From NCBI GenBank assembly GCA_018398575.1, contig JAGTXZ010000011.1, positions 1,612,001 to 1,676,000 of the forward strand: a DNA stretch of 64,000 bases. Direction: 5' to 3'. Of the stretch, positions 1-11,821 are shown one piece after another. Source of the stretch: Ampelomyces quisqualis (taxonomy: Eukaryota > Ascomycota > Dothideomycetes > Pleosporales > Phaeosphaeriaceae). The notes under the pieces are model-generated. The model ran no database searches. It saw only the letters and a list, made by a program, of their open reading frames with translations, and was not told the DNA's origin. Numbering within the stretch: position 1 is the stretch's first letter; every line of letters begins with the position of its first letter. The translations under genes and the position numbers were made by a program.

Positions 1-121
1 CAGTAATTTGAGCCCTTTGCGCAGAGTTGTGACTACTTCCAGACCAACTCTTTCACCAAGATCTTCCTACTATCACTTTTTAATTACTCCATGGCCCATG
101 TCACATGTCATCGCCATCTTT

Positions 122-2132
122 CTAGCCCGCCGCATTCCTCACCTTGGCCGCCTCCACCGCCCTCTCCCAGCTCGTCCTCCAAATGAACACGCCCTCAATA
201 AGCGCCACAATTCCCAGCGCAATCGCGGGACCCTTGGATGATTCGTTAGCAAGACAGTCGACAAAATCATAAAAAAAGAAAGAAATCATCAGACAAACTT
301 ACAATCCACAACCCATACAATCCCCAGCCTGCTCCAAACCCCGTGCCAAAACTAATCGGTAGTCCAACGACGTAGTATGCAAATAACCCTACGTAACCCC
401 CAACTTCCTGCCTACCCAAGCCGCGCAGTATACCGTTGCAATTGGCGGCCAGGGCGTCGAAGACCTGGAAGGTAGCGCACAGGGGCAGCAGCGCAGCGAC
501 CATGCTGCCAACGTGCTGGTCGGGGGTGAAGAGTCGGGGGATGTAATCTCTGAGCAGGGACAAGAGGAGGAGATTTGCGAAGCCGACGAGGACGCTAGCG
601 AGGATAGCGACGGTAGCAGCTTTTTTCGCGGGGACAGCGAGCGTGGCGCCAATGAGGTTGGCGATGCGCGTGCTTGCGGCTACGCTCATGGGGAAGGGGA
701 TCTGGAAGGTGATGCCCGTGACGCTGCCCAAGACGCTCTGCGCAGCGAGTTCGGTTGGGCCCAGCCAGCTCGAGCTCAGCGTGAGGATTTCAAACGCTAG
801 GAATTCTGCGAGCACCATGATGAGGCCCGGGAGAGCGAGTTTGATCATCGGCGTCCAGTTCCTTAGCGCGCGCCGGTCGAAGCCCGCCCAGCATTGGTGG
901 CCGTCGATGAGGCGGACGTAGAGGAAGAGGAGCAATGGCATGACGTTCTCGGTGAAGGCGACGGCAATGGGCGCGCCTACGAATCCCCAGCGTAAATGCC
1001 AGACCATGAACCAATTCAGGAAAGCGTTGAGAGGCGCGCAGATGAGCAGGATGTACATGTTGGCGCGGAATATTCCTTGGGCTTGGACGTAGCGCTTGCC
1101 AGCTTCAAAGACGGCATAGCCTGGGGCGCCTGCGATGAGGATGCGTAGGTATAACCCTGCTAGGCGGGCGGTTTCTTGTTCGGGAACGATGAGCGACAAG
1201 ATCTGACTTCCTGCGGCCCAGATACAGCTGATGGGAATCGTGATGAGGAGTAGGAAATACACCATTCGCTGCAGCTGGAGACCGACGAGTTCTTTGCGGC
1301 CGGAACCATAGGCCTGCGCGCACAGGGTGTCGAGAGATGTAGCCAGGCCTTGATACACTGCGTACCCCGTGATACTAGCCGTCATGCTAGCCAGACTGAC
1401 GGCGCCGAGTTCGATGGTGCCGATGTGTCCTACCGTGAAGATGGATGCGACAGGGAGGGAGTATTGGAGGAGAAACGTGAGGACCAAAGGGAAAGACGAA
1501 CTCAGCAAGACGGTAGTTTCCCTGGTATATGTCGTATGTATCGAATTGGCCGCCACCGCATCCGTCCAAGCCTTATTCAGCGAGGGCTTTCGTCCATCGG
1601 GTGCGAGGAGTGCAGAGCGCTCAGTCGCTCCAGACGCACGTGATTCCTCATGAGGCGTACTCTTGACTTTACGCAATCCGCTCCACGATCTCTTGCCAAC
1701 TAATCGTCCCTCTCCTTCAGGCGGCAATAACTTATTGTCTCGCAACAACTTCCTCTCTTCCTCCCGCACCTGCTCCCTCTCGTTCTTACTCAAATATCCA
1801 TGTTTCTTCCAACTCCCCGTCTCCAGGCTTCTCTCAGGTACACTCGAAGACAGCGTCATAATCGCCGTGCCTCTTGCTCCAGGATTGACATACGATGGCC
1901 GTCGATACGAATTGATCATCGAGTATTGCCGGACTGTGGAAGATCCCGACGACGACGAATCAGAATCAGAGTCATCGTGAATGGTTTGATCATTGGACTC
2001 TCGAATGTCTCGCGAAATAGCTTCTTCAGTAATGTTTTGAGATGTGGCAAAGTCTTCGGCTTGAGATGTGACGTCGTTGGCAAAGTCGGTGATTGCTGAT
2101 GCGGATGAGGTGTAATCTGCATGTGGGGCCAT
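122..2132 (-). CDS. MATE-family multidrug/toxin efflux transporter
   Basis: Predicted polytopic membrane transporter of the MATE family, which exports organic cations and drugs in exchange for H+ or Na+. Exons read as 303..2132 and 122..232. The 70-base intron (233..302) has donor GTAAGT and acceptor CCAAG, and splicing restores an in-frame last helix (ends ...RNAAG) that the unspliced frame would lose. The protein is 646 residues. The first ~190 residues are a polar, Ser-rich cytosolic tail usual in fungal MATE proteins, followed by about 12 hydrophobic segments. Seen motifs include TVGHIGTIELGAVSLASMT and GLATSLDTLCAQAYGSG, typical of MATE helices 1-2. Substrate is unknown. Start is the first Met of the open frame. 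Confidence 0.9.
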
Positions 2133-2927
2133 GGCGTTTGCTTGCGCTCAGGACTTTGAGTGGAAGTAAACAGGCCGTAGAGTGATTGTACTTGGATGCT
2201 GCCAAACTGGTATGGGAAAATAGAGGCAATCTCCAGAAACTGAAGATGAGGCTCCCCCACCGAGACATGTAGCTCGCATTAGCTTGGTCGAGTTCGACCA
2301 ATCCGGCAGCTCTATGCCGAGTTTTCCTGTCCAGCGTAGTCTAGCTCGCCGCCCTTTGACTTGTCAACTTGCTTGGCGGCATGCTATGACCCTTCTGCTG
2401 AGAGCTCATTGCTGCCGCTGCTTAAAGGTGACAGGGTCAGGACATAGTCGGGGATGCTTGCACAAGGGCTTACGCTTGCAAGACCCTGAAATGATTCTTC
2501 GAGGACGATGGATACTCAAAATATTGACTCTTAATTTTTCTCGAAGTGAAGCTATCTCTGTGCAATTACATGAACTGTATAAGGTTCCAAGTTCCAGATA
2601 TGTGATCAGGGTCATAGAGGCCATGTTTCTGAGGTCTGAAAAAAATCCACAAGCAGCCTTCTAAAGCAGATGGTCTTTCATCATGCGTAAATCAAGGTGC
2701 GCGTATGCAAAAAAAAAGGGTGAAAGCGCCAGAATATGCTGTTGATATGCCTGGTTGCGATGCATGTCGTGAAATGGCCCAAGCCAAGTGTCCAAGGAAA
2801 GGCCGGGAGGAAATTTGAAAACGCCGTGTAGTTGTATGGTGCCGCTAATCGGAAAAAAGCCAGGGTATCATTGCAGCGAGACGAAAAGGAAATGGTCTGT
2901 ACATTATTCAACTAGTCGGAAGGCGAA
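2133..2927. other. intergenic, no gene seen
   Basis: Lies between the MATE start and the end of the next minus-strand gene. It should hold the MATE promoter and the downstream gene's 3' region. The reading frames here are short and not protein-like. Confidence 0.5.
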
Positions 2928-3821
2928 TTATAGAGTCGACGGGGATCGTTTTCGTGGTTTGTAGATCTGTGAACCAGAGCTGATCGAGTGCTTCTTGTCG
3001 CGAACCGTCAGGGTTGGCTCGGTTGCTTGAGACCTGACTGAGCGGATGGCAGACAGAGCGAGGGTGATGAGGGTGAGAATTTCTGCCAAAGCAGCGCCGA
3101 TGGCAGTGTAGAAAGCGACTCCCTGTAGTGGGGTCAGCTGTGTCATCAGGATTACGATTGAAGATGAACTAACCTGCTCCTCGCAGACGGCGCGATATTG
3201 GAAGCGCCCGTTGCTCAACACGTTCTTATGCGTGCACGAGTAGCGGCCCAGACTGGCTTTGCTGGCTTTGTCGAGGAGGTGAAAGACGACGAGGGCTGTG
3301 ATCCACAGGACGACTCCGAAGCTGCCAGCAATGATGCGGTATGCGTCGCGCGAGCGGATGGGTCTTCGGAAGGAGCGCTTGAGCGAGAGGGAGAGAATGG
3401 CGGCAGAGGCGAGGAAGTTGGCGCCGGCGATGACGAGCAGCACGATTGTGGGCGCCAGGTTTGTGTGCGCGGGCCATGTCATGGGCAGTTCGCCGTGCCG
3501 CAGGTCGATGTACCTGTTACCACGGTAGATTCGCAGCGTGTGCACGAGCATGCAGACGACGGCGCCGCTGAGGACGATGATCAACAGGCGGAGACATGAT
3601 CGAGCCCTGCTGAGCCAGTGCGCGCGAGGCACGATGACCAGGTCGAGAGGCATGCGAGCGCGCAGGCGTGCAGGGAGCGCAGCCAGACGGAAGCCGCTCC
3701 AGTGGTCAGACTTTGCAGAGCGGAAGATGGGCGCGCTGTGGGGTTTGGGCAGGTTGTAGGGCGTCGGCGGGGAGACGAGGCAGGTGGTGGTGGTCGAGGA
3801 CGCGATGTAGGCTCTAGCCAT
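2928..3821 (-). CDS. uncharacterised four-helix membrane protein
   Basis: I do not recognise a named family. Start chosen at 3821 (MARAYIASS). An upstream in-frame Met at 3872 is less likely because its peptide is Arg/Pro-rich. Four hydrophobic segments are visible, such as SCLRLLIIVLSGAVVCMLV, TIVLLVIAGANFLASAAIL and a last one starting VAFYTAIGAALAEILT, with a polar basic C-terminus (KPRKRSPSTL). This resembles the fungal four-TM or MARVEL-like architecture, which is inference. A probable intron lies at 3123..3173 (donor GTTAGT, acceptor CTACAG). It is exactly 51 bases and stop-free, so both spliced (280 residues) and unspliced (297 residues) products stay in frame. Confidence 0.7.
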   Translation of the reverse strand: MARAYIASSTTTTCLVSPPTPYNLPKPHSAPIFRSAKSDHWSGFRLAALPARLRARMPLDLVIVPRAHWLSRARSCLRLLIIVLSGAVVCMLVHTLRIYRGNRYIDLRHGELPMTWPAHTNLAPTIVLLVIAGANFLASAAILSLSLKRSFRRPIRSRDAYRIIAGSFGVVLWITALVVFHLLDKASKASLGRYSCTHKNVLSNGRFQYRAVCEEQVSSSSIVILMTQLTPLQGVAFYTAIGAALAEILTLITLALSAIRSVRSQATEPTLTVRDKKHSISSGSQIYKPRKRSPSTL

Positions 3822-4652
3822 AGTCCGGGGCGTGCTGGGCCTGCGCGGGCGTGGCAGGGCAGCGTGGCGCACGTCTTGACGTTTTGTGCTGGGGGGTCGA
3901 GGGTGGTGGTGGAAACCCAGAGGCGTTGTTGGTGGCAGTGGCAGAGTCGCTGGTGGAGGATTTGGGGTATGGCAGGTGCTTGTTGCAAGGGGATGACGCT
4001 ACCACCCGAAGCGGACTGGCCACGAGCATAGGGCGATTGTTGAACTGAACAGCCCCAACGTGTTCCGCCTCCGAAACCAATCTGCCGAGTACTCCCATAT
4101 CCTCCTGCACAGGAATCGGCACAGCCCGCTCGACGACGTGTACCAAGGACTTTGCACATTTCCAGCTGCCCGCCCATGCCACACAGCAAGCCTGTCCCGA
4201 AGCCACTGCTCTTCTGAGTCCTGATTGTGTCTCCAACTTGTCCCACCAGCGACGACGCGCGTCCATCGCGAATCGGGCGGCCAATCAGGTGCCGTTTGCG
4301 ACAGGGGCGTGCGGCTCGCTACCTTGCTTGGCGGCGGTAGTGCGTGCCATGCGCATCAGATACCCCGTACTCCGTACAAAATTATACACTCCTGGCATCA
4401 AGGTTCCGACCTCGAGCGGTGTCTATACCTCAACACTGCACTTTGACAAATCCAACACTTCACACGCGTGGCAGGGAAAAAGGCCTCGTCTGCGGGCTAA
4501 ACTCCCGAGATCGAGCAAGCAATTCAGGTCGCACTGCTCGATAAGGATTCCTCTCCCCAGTCACTATCGTCACCGCGCAGTTCGCAAGCAAGCATTTTAT
4601 CCACATTCGAGGCATGGACCGGGAACAATGGGAACACCAGCTAGATTGTGCT
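3822..4652. other. intergenic, no gene seen
   Basis: Promoter of the four-helix membrane protein and 3' region of the CCA/Tti2 locus. Contains one copy of the recurring CCGTACTCCGTAC motif at 4365-4377. No supportable gene. Confidence 0.45.
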
Positions 4653-7600
4653 CTACGCTTCCCGACCACACCCGACAAACATACCTTTGTATGCACCGCA
4701 TGTAGTGACCAGATCTGCCGTCTCATCCACCCACGTATCCCGCTCTTCTGCGGCCTGCATGATGGCATCCAGCATAGCAACCGTTTCTTGTATTTCTGCC
4801 TTGACCTCTCCAATGTAGTCGAGTGATGACGAGTCGTCCACACATCGGCTCCAGCACAAACATAATCCCAGCATCATGTGGCCTCTATGACCCGGTATTC
4901 TTGGCCAACCATTTTGCATCGCTGCCTGTAATCCTTTGAACGTGGACAGGGTCAACCCTTTGTGGCTGACTATGAACGGCTCTTGCAGGATGGCGGATAG
5001 GAGCGGAATGATGTCGGGAAGGTGCTTGACTGATTCGATGCCTAGGTGGCCTAGCAGTACCTCAAGGCGAGACACAATGACTGTGGCGAGCTCGGGATAT
5101 GTCGAAGGTGAGGAGAAGTGGGTGAGGGGCGAGAGGATGCCTTCACGCACGACCTTGTCCAGGAATTTGACCCTCGTATTACCGTTACTGTTCTCTACAG
5201 GAACAAGTAAACCAAGGGACGTGAGAGTTGGCAATAGCTCTTTGAACAGCTGAACAGCTTCGGCTTCTGGCGTTAGGGATGGTATGTATGTGAAAAGTGG
5301 CAGTAAAGCCTGGGCAAAGACGTTGTGGTATCCCGTGCGCTGGAGAAAGTCCGAAGAGGCTTGTCCATTTGCTGTCTTGAAAGACTCGCCCTTGCTACAT
5401 GGCTGGCGCAGACTCTCGAGTAGAATCCCAAGCGTATGGCAGCCCCTCGTTTTCCAAGCCGCATCCATGTCATCAATCATCTTCAGTATCGGAGGGACCA
5501 ACAGGTGCCATTTCGCCTCTTTCTCTTTCCGACTCAAGGCGCCAATTGACCATTCTAGCAACCCAAAGACATACTGCGCTTCAGGATCTTTCCAGGGCGC
5601 TTCCTGGCGCGACGTTTGTAGTGGGTTCATGCTGGCTTTATTCTGCGGGAAGAAAGGTGGAATGGTAAGCTGCAGGAAGTGTGAGGCGAGGCGGGAGGGA
5701 AGCTCACTGTCAGTCTGCTCTTGTGAAGCTCGCACTGCCTCGATGGCCGCATTGATATCTGCCGATTCAGGGTTGCGGAGTTGCCACGCCATGACTACAT
5801 CCAGGGCGTCCTTCATCCAGGGACCTGGTTTGGTACCAAGAGCCTTTGCGAGATCGGTGCCTTTGAGGAATGGTTTGAAGGTGTCGACTTGAAGAATTTC
5901 TAGTTTCTTTAATTGCACGAGGAAAGCTGTGTATGAGCTTAGGGTTTCTGTGGGGTGTTAGTTCTCGCCTACGCATTGCTTATATTCACACTGACCTTCT
6001 CTTGAAATCCGGCCAAGCACGACCTCGTACATGAGGTTGAAGAAGACCTGCGACCTCCATGTCGGACCCCAGCGGCGCAGAGCCATGCCCAACGTATCTC
6101 GACCGGTAGCGTCGTTTGCCAGGTTGACAGTGTCAGGGCGACGAAGGCCCTTTGCACACTGTGCCACCATCTTCCGGATCTCTTCTCCGTTGCCAAGAGA
6201 GGCAGCAATGACATCGCACACCCTGTTTGGAGCCTTGAAACCCCCACGAGCGACAAGATATGCGGTGTAGAAGGGTCGCTGCCCGGTCCTAGGGTTAGGC
6301 ACGGTGGGTGCGTCGGCCCATGGCATGACCGTGGCACTTATCCAAGCAAGGTACCGCTCGTCCGCGTCCCTCAGAAGGATAGTGTTGATCGCGTCTGGTA
6401 TATCTTCATTTGCTTCGACGACTGACTGAACAAAGGCGTATGCCGACTGAAAGAGTGTCGTGTCGGGATCTGAGGGCAGCTCTCTTGTAGGGTCCGTAAA
6501 GACCGTCCTGTAGAGACCAAAGCGGTCGATGAGTTCCAGGGCCAGACGTGGACGAGGGCCTCTCAGCATCTTCTCGAGCTCTATACCGACCCGCTCTCGG
6601 CTGATCTTGATCTTCAGCACATCTTGAATCTCGGGGTTGCCCATGGCTTTCGCGGTCTCGGGATCGACCGTGTAGTGGAGGCGACTTGCGAAGCGTATCA
6701 AGCGTAACACGCGGAGAGGGTCGTCCTTGAAGGTTTGCATAGGGTCCAGCGGAGTTCGAATTATCTTGGCAGCCAAGTCGTCGAATCCTCGCTGTGTGAA
6801 GTCTTCCACCTGACAGGTGTGGAGGTTGTAGAACATGGCGTTTACGGTGGCGTCACGGCGCATGGCATCCTCCTCTGCAGTGCCGAACTCCATGTGCGGA
6901 TTGCGCGACACCTCGTTGTACGTCTCTTTCCGCAGATTGACAAGGTCGAGGTCGATGCCCATGACCTTGGTGGTGGCAGTTTCGAGGTTCTTCGACTTCT
7001 CTGGGTTGGCTTCGATCTTGTGTAGTCCTGGCGCCATCTTTTTGGCCTTGCCGCGAGGGCTTGTCTTGTCGTTCTTGCTCGCCGGAAAGTGCTTTTCAGC
7101 GTTCCCACGAATTGTGAGATACTCCTGCATCTTGAGCCCAAAGTGCTCGCCGGTCATGTTGTTAATGGCCAGATCGATGTCGTGGCTGCCCACCTTGAGT
7201 AGCTTATCTCGCACCCATCCTCCGGTCCAGCGCAAAGTAGTCTTTTGCTTTGCGAGATGCTCTGGAACCTGTACGCCAGTGGTGTCGCTTTTGACAGGCG
7301 CGTCGTCGATGTATGCGGCCACATCTAGGAGCAGTTGACGCAGCTTGGATTCCACCTCGGTGAGTTGGAGCTGGACATCCGAGCCCGGTTTGGCAGCCAT
7401 TTTGCCGTAGGGCTGTATCAGGCGGATTGGGCGCGTCTCCGTCTTGCGCCTTTTCGTGCTGTGCTCTTGCAATGTGGGAGATGAAGATTGGCTGGACATG
7501 CGGTGACGCGGGGCAACAAAGGCAGGATCTTTTTCCCGCAAACACAGAAGCCGGCTTGAGGCCCAGGTTCTTGGCCCAAGCAAGGTGTAGTTGTAGAATG

Positions 7601-7820
7601 TGGCAATTGCGCGCGGTGAAGGAATACGGCAGGCTCGACTCATCCAAGGCATCCGTCCGTGTGAGTCAGTGCCCCGTGTGGCACCGTGAGTGGGAGCCGG
7701 GAAGAGACGAGGACTGGGCGGGAGGAAAGGAGTGACTGTGGTCAGACGGCTCAAATGGAGGTGCCGCATTCCCGTCCAGTCAGAAAGCTGAGCGGCCGCA
7801 GCAAGTGCGACCATGGCCAC
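4653..7820 (-). CDS. CCA1/TTI2: tRNA CCA-adding enzyme fused in frame to a Tti2-like domain
   Basis: Exons 5997-side to 7820 (5996..7820) and 4653..5947; intron 5948..5995 (GTCAGT...CACAG, 48 bases). The long form is 1,039 residues. The N-terminal part is a class II tRNA nucleotidyltransferase, which adds CCA to tRNA 3' ends: GGWVRDKLL at ~200-208, the DID metal pair at ~214-216, FGTAEEDAMRRDATVNAMF and DDPLRVLRLIRFASRL. Its usual C-terminal signature KGTDLAKALGTKPGPWMK follows at ~637-654. The frame then runs on without a stop into ~340 residues resembling Tti2 of the Tel2-Tti1-Tti2 chaperone complex for PIK-related kinases (IPPFF, APWKDPEAQ, LLEWSI, then helical repeats). Several Mets (7820, 7652, 7643, and MSSQSSS further in) could give mitochondrial and cytosolic forms. 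Arg-rich MSRACRIPSPRAIATF looks like a mitochondrial presequence. An optional intron at 5643..5707 would end the protein after the CCA part (see findings). Confidence 0.85.
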
Positions 7821-7971
7821 GCATCGTCACCTGGCATCCCTACGCCCAGCCCAGCACGCCCGCAATACCGCCCGCAGTCGCCAGCCGGAGGAGACTCGCA
7901 GCATACATGCCGACGGCCTCAGCAAGTTTGCGCGCCCTCACAACCCCGCGGGCGCACCGCCCTAGCCTCTC
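7821..7971. promoter_or_regulatory. short divergent promoter, CCA1/TTI2 and TRS85
   Basis: Only 151 bases separate the two divergent first Met codons, so the two genes must share their upstream region. If CCA1 starts at 7652 or 7643 the gap is about 320 bases. No specific operator recognised. Confidence 0.5.
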
Positions 7972-10329
7972 ATGACGCCGCCGCCAGATGCCACGCCGAA
8001 CCCCCCAAACTACCCGGCCCGCCTCGGGGCATCGATGACCCCGCCCAAACAGCGCGCGTCGCCCGCCTCGTCTCTGTCTTCTCTGCCGTTCCGCAGCTCG
8101 AATCCGAGCCTGTCGAAGCTCTTCGAGTCGACAACGAGCACAGCAACCTCGCGGCCCAGCTCCGGCACCGCAACCCCGACGCCGTCTGCCGCGCCTGGGT
8201 CGAGGTTGAGCGGCACAGGCACGCCCAACAGCCTGTCGGCCGGCGTCTCAGATGAGCATAGAGCGCTCATACAGAGGGCCTTTGTGCCGCACATTGCGGT
8301 CCTGGCAGACGCGCAGACGGAGGAGCTGGTGCGGGGGAAGGGCATCGAGGGCGGCCTGCTACAGCTTCTGCGGCCTTTTGGGGAGTCGGTGCCGGGCAAG
8401 GTCACGATTAGGGACAGCATCGGAGCGAGCAAGAGCTGGGATGATTTTGGCGTACGCTTCATCTCTGTAGACGATGCGTACCCAGCACTGCGGGGAGATG
8501 CCGCGGCAGGGCAGAGAACCTCGACGAGCTCAATGCAGCGCAAGCCACCGAGAACAGGCGGAGACGTGGCGCAGGTTGAGGAGCTGGTGGACCGCCATCT
8601 GCAGTACTCCGAGTTCAATCGCCAGGACCCCGTGTCCGATTACCTCAACAAGGGGGACCTCGCACCACCAGCGGAAAGCACCTCGTCGCCGTTCCATACA
8701 CTATACTTGCGGCGACTGCTATCAGGACTGCCGGTGGTGCCTCACGAGACCTTTTCGCATCCTGTTGCTGGCATCATAGCGATCAGCTCACGCAACCCGC
8801 ATCCGATAGAGGAGTTACGACGACTGTACAACAGGCAACACGACGGAGATCTGCGGTTTCCGCAATGGGTGGAGAACGATTTCTTGCGCTACTATGTGCT
8901 GATACACGATGAAGAGACGGGCGATATTGCCAAGTCCAACCAGACGTTCGACTCTATGAAACGCCACTTCGGTCTCCACTGCCATCTACTTCGATTGAAG
9001 AGCCACCCTACTATCCCCTCCGATGATGATAGCGTGCGGGTGCCCACTTGTGAGTGGATGTCTGCATCGGAGGAGTTGGCAGAGATTCAGAAGCGAGGTA
9101 TGTCCATGGCACAAGGAAAGACTGCCTGTTGGTCGAATTAACATTTCTCGATAGAGACCGCAGACGACATTATAGATCCCGCACCTTACTTACCTGACTC
9201 TGACATCAGCAGTCTACGCACCGTCATCCGTGAACTAGTAACCCAATCGATCATCCCAAACATGGAGCGCAGTGTTGCGACTTGGAACGAGCAAATCCTC
9301 TCCCGCCGACGCGGTCTCTCCGGGCGCTTCATGTCTCTCAGCAAACGATGGACCCCCTTTGGCAGCTCTCGCAATAGCTCCTCCTCATCCACCGCCTCCT
9401 CAAACTCCAACTACGACAGCGTCCAAGGTTTTTACCGCCCTGACGCCCCAGAAGCCATCATGCGCCGCTTAGCAGACTACTGCTTCATGCTGCGCGACTG
9501 GAAACTAGCCCTTTCCACCTACGATATTCTCCGCACCGACTTCCAAAACGACAAAGCATGGCGACACTACGCCGGTGCCGCTGAAATGGCCGCTCTATCC
9601 GCCCTCATGGCACCAACACCCTTATCCTCCAAAAACCGCGCCGAAAATATCGACGTCTGGATCGAAGCCGCAAGTTATTCATACACAGACCGTCAACGCA
9701 GCGCCGCACCATACTATGCCCTCCGCACCCTCGCCCTCGCATTCGAATTACTCCGTCTCCGCGGCTCCAGCGCCGCCGACGACGCCGCGCGCTGGGCAAC
9801 CCGCATCCTGGAGTCAGGCCTCGTTGGCGCAATCGGCCACGCGCTCATCACAGAGCGAATATCAGCGTGCTATGAAATCCGCACGGGCCTGGGCAAGTAT
9901 AAACTCGGCAGCCGCAAGCGCAAAGCAGCCTTCTGGGCTGTCCTCGCTGCGGAGCACTGGTGGCGGTTGGAAAAGTCCTTGCAAGCGGAGAAGTGTCTGG
10001 ATAATAGCTTGAGGCTGTACAATGTCCACAGGGAGACTACAGGGGACGTTGTGCAGTTGCCGACGGAAGATATGCACCGCTTCGTGGACGAGTTACGCCA
10101 GCAAATCATGGGGTTGCGGTTGGTGAACCAGGGATATACGGCGGAACACGAGGGCCAGCACGATGCTGCGGACGTTGAAGAAGCGACCGAGACATTAGAT
10201 GCGAGTCCGCGATTACATCGCAAGTCGTTGATAGGTGCTGCGGCGCCGCCGATGGATGTCGGGCCCTTGAGTCCTGCGCTCGAGAGGAGCAAGGAACAAG
10301 CTGATCTCAAGCGCGAGGGGTTTGAATAG
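7972..10329 (+). CDS. TRS85: TRAPP complex subunit Trs85
   Basis: Subunit that defines TRAPPIII, the Ypt1/Rab1 exchange factor acting in ER-Golgi traffic and autophagy. Exons 7972..9097 and 9155..10329 (intron 57 bases, GTATGT...GATAG). The protein is 766 residues. The N-terminus is Ser/Thr/Pro-rich and disordered. Family-typical blocks follow: FVPHIAVLADAQTEELVRGK, VTIRDS, FHTLYLRRLLSGLPVVPHET, NPHPIEELRRLYN, NDFLRYYVLIHDEE, then tetratricopeptide-like helices (YDSVQGFYRPDAPEAIMRRL, DWKLALSTYDILRTDFQNDK). Divergent from the CCA/Tti2 locus. Confidence 0.92.
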
Positions 10330-10758
10330 ACGTGCGTCGAGTTACCGCATGAGCAATGGCGTTGGGAAAGCGAAACAAGTTGGGTAGATAATGCAGCAAT
10401 GTATCATGTGTCGTGACTACAATCTTCACGTACATTCAAACAGCACGCTGGACGACTGCAGCTATAGAAAAGTCGTGTCTTCAAAGTATCTAATCAAACC
10501 ATTCATATGCTCTCGAGATCCGTTCGTTCAATTCCTTTAAACGCCAGTAAAACCAGTTCATCCAAAGACACAGGCCCAAGCACTTTGGCACCCATCGTCT
10601 TGACTGGCAATAATGCAACAATGTAGCCGTATACCATGCTTTTATGCTACGCAACTCATGATCAAAGGACAATAACATGCGCCCAGGCTATGCAGGGGAA
10701 TGGGAATGGGGGTATCATCAGCTCGTCCGTTATCCTAGTTCGTCCAACATTTCTTCTC
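10330..10758. other. convergent intergenic gap
   Basis: Between the ends of TRS85 (+) and the OTU gene (-). Shared 3' UTR/terminator space; no gene or notable structure seen. Confidence 0.5.
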
Positions 10759-11821
10759 TCACAACGTTGCTACGGTGGGTGTCTCCTTTACAAGGCTGGT
10801 TGTGGCGTGAGACGGCAATGATGTCGGAGCGGCCGTGGGGACGGGAGAGGACGCCCGGGATGGTGAGGGTGAGTCGGTCGTGCGGAGACCGCGGAGTTTG
10901 ATGGTTAGCTTCTGTGGCTTGACTTGGTGCTCCGGTGGGGGTATGCTGATATTCGACTGTTGTGATGCCATGAAGCCGTTGGACTCGTCTGATGAGCTCT
11001 CGGTGCCTTCAGGGGTGGAGTCTGAGTCGAACAGTGGTAGGGGTGAGCGGCGCTTCCTAGCGCGCCGACGTTGGTCGTCATCGTCGCCATCTACACTAGG
11101 GCTCGGACGCTTCTTGGAGAGCATCTCGGGGACGATGTGTACGCAAGGTAGTCCGGTGTGTGGTCCTGCAAGCTTGCGGACGGAGGAATAATGCTCCCAG
11201 CTCTGTAACATTGTCAGCCATGTAGCCATGAGCACCCACGTGTATACTTACGTGATACGCAATGTGGAGTGTTTGTCGGTCATCTATAGCAGTAGGATCG
11301 TGGCTTGAAGTGTAGTGTATGCGGGGTGAAAAGAGGTAGGTGTAGTCCGCCTGCCAGAGACGGACGTGTACGTTGAGGGCCGATGCAAACGCAGATACTT
11401 CCATGTTGTCTGCCCACTCGCCAGGCTGTCCCATCTTCTCTACATGCTCTTCAAACTGCTGTTGGAGCTGTTCTTCGGTGAAGTATGTGGTGTCGATACG
11501 CGTAGGTATAGCAGACGTCGTCTTGCGTTTGGGGTTTCTCCGCACGTTATTCACAGCCATGTACTGGCGGTAGAAGTCTGAATTGTCTCGCATGTGCTCA
11601 ATGGTTGCCGTGCGCAAGACCTCATGCATCTCCTGGTGTCCGTAGAGCTGGTCTGACAGGGCGTTGAACAAGCAGTTGCCTTGGACGAAAATCAGCCTCA
11701 GTCAAAGGAATGATTTGCAGAACGCGGGCTCACCATCGCCTCTGATCTCACCAGCATAGAGAGCATTGGCGTCTAAGACAGGAAACTCGGGTGAGTTGGC
11801 TCGCTGCTTCCGAGGCGCCAT
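10759..11821 (-). CDS. OTU-domain deubiquitinase, OTUD3-like
   Basis: Cysteine protease predicted to cleave ubiquitin linkages. Exons 11734..11821, 11252..11679 and 10759..11202; introns of 54 bases (11680..11733) and 49 bases (11203..11251), all GT-AG. The protein is 319 residues. The OTU signature GDGNCLFNAL is created across the first splice, giving Asp29 and the catalytic Cys32. SWEHYSSVR, formed at the second splice, supplies the catalytic His near 176. GQPGEWADNMEVSAFASAL and LHIAYH match OTUD3-like proteins. The C-terminal ~130 residues are a disordered Ser/Pro/Arg tail with a basic patch (RRRARKRRSP) that may be a nuclear signal. The intact catalytic residues suggest an active enzyme. 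Confidence 0.9.

Noticed and set aside
3581..4284. Frames of 221 and 156 codons overlapping the four-helix membrane protein start
   Set aside because: Shadow frames; composition is random and the membrane-protein frame has the hydrophobic pattern.
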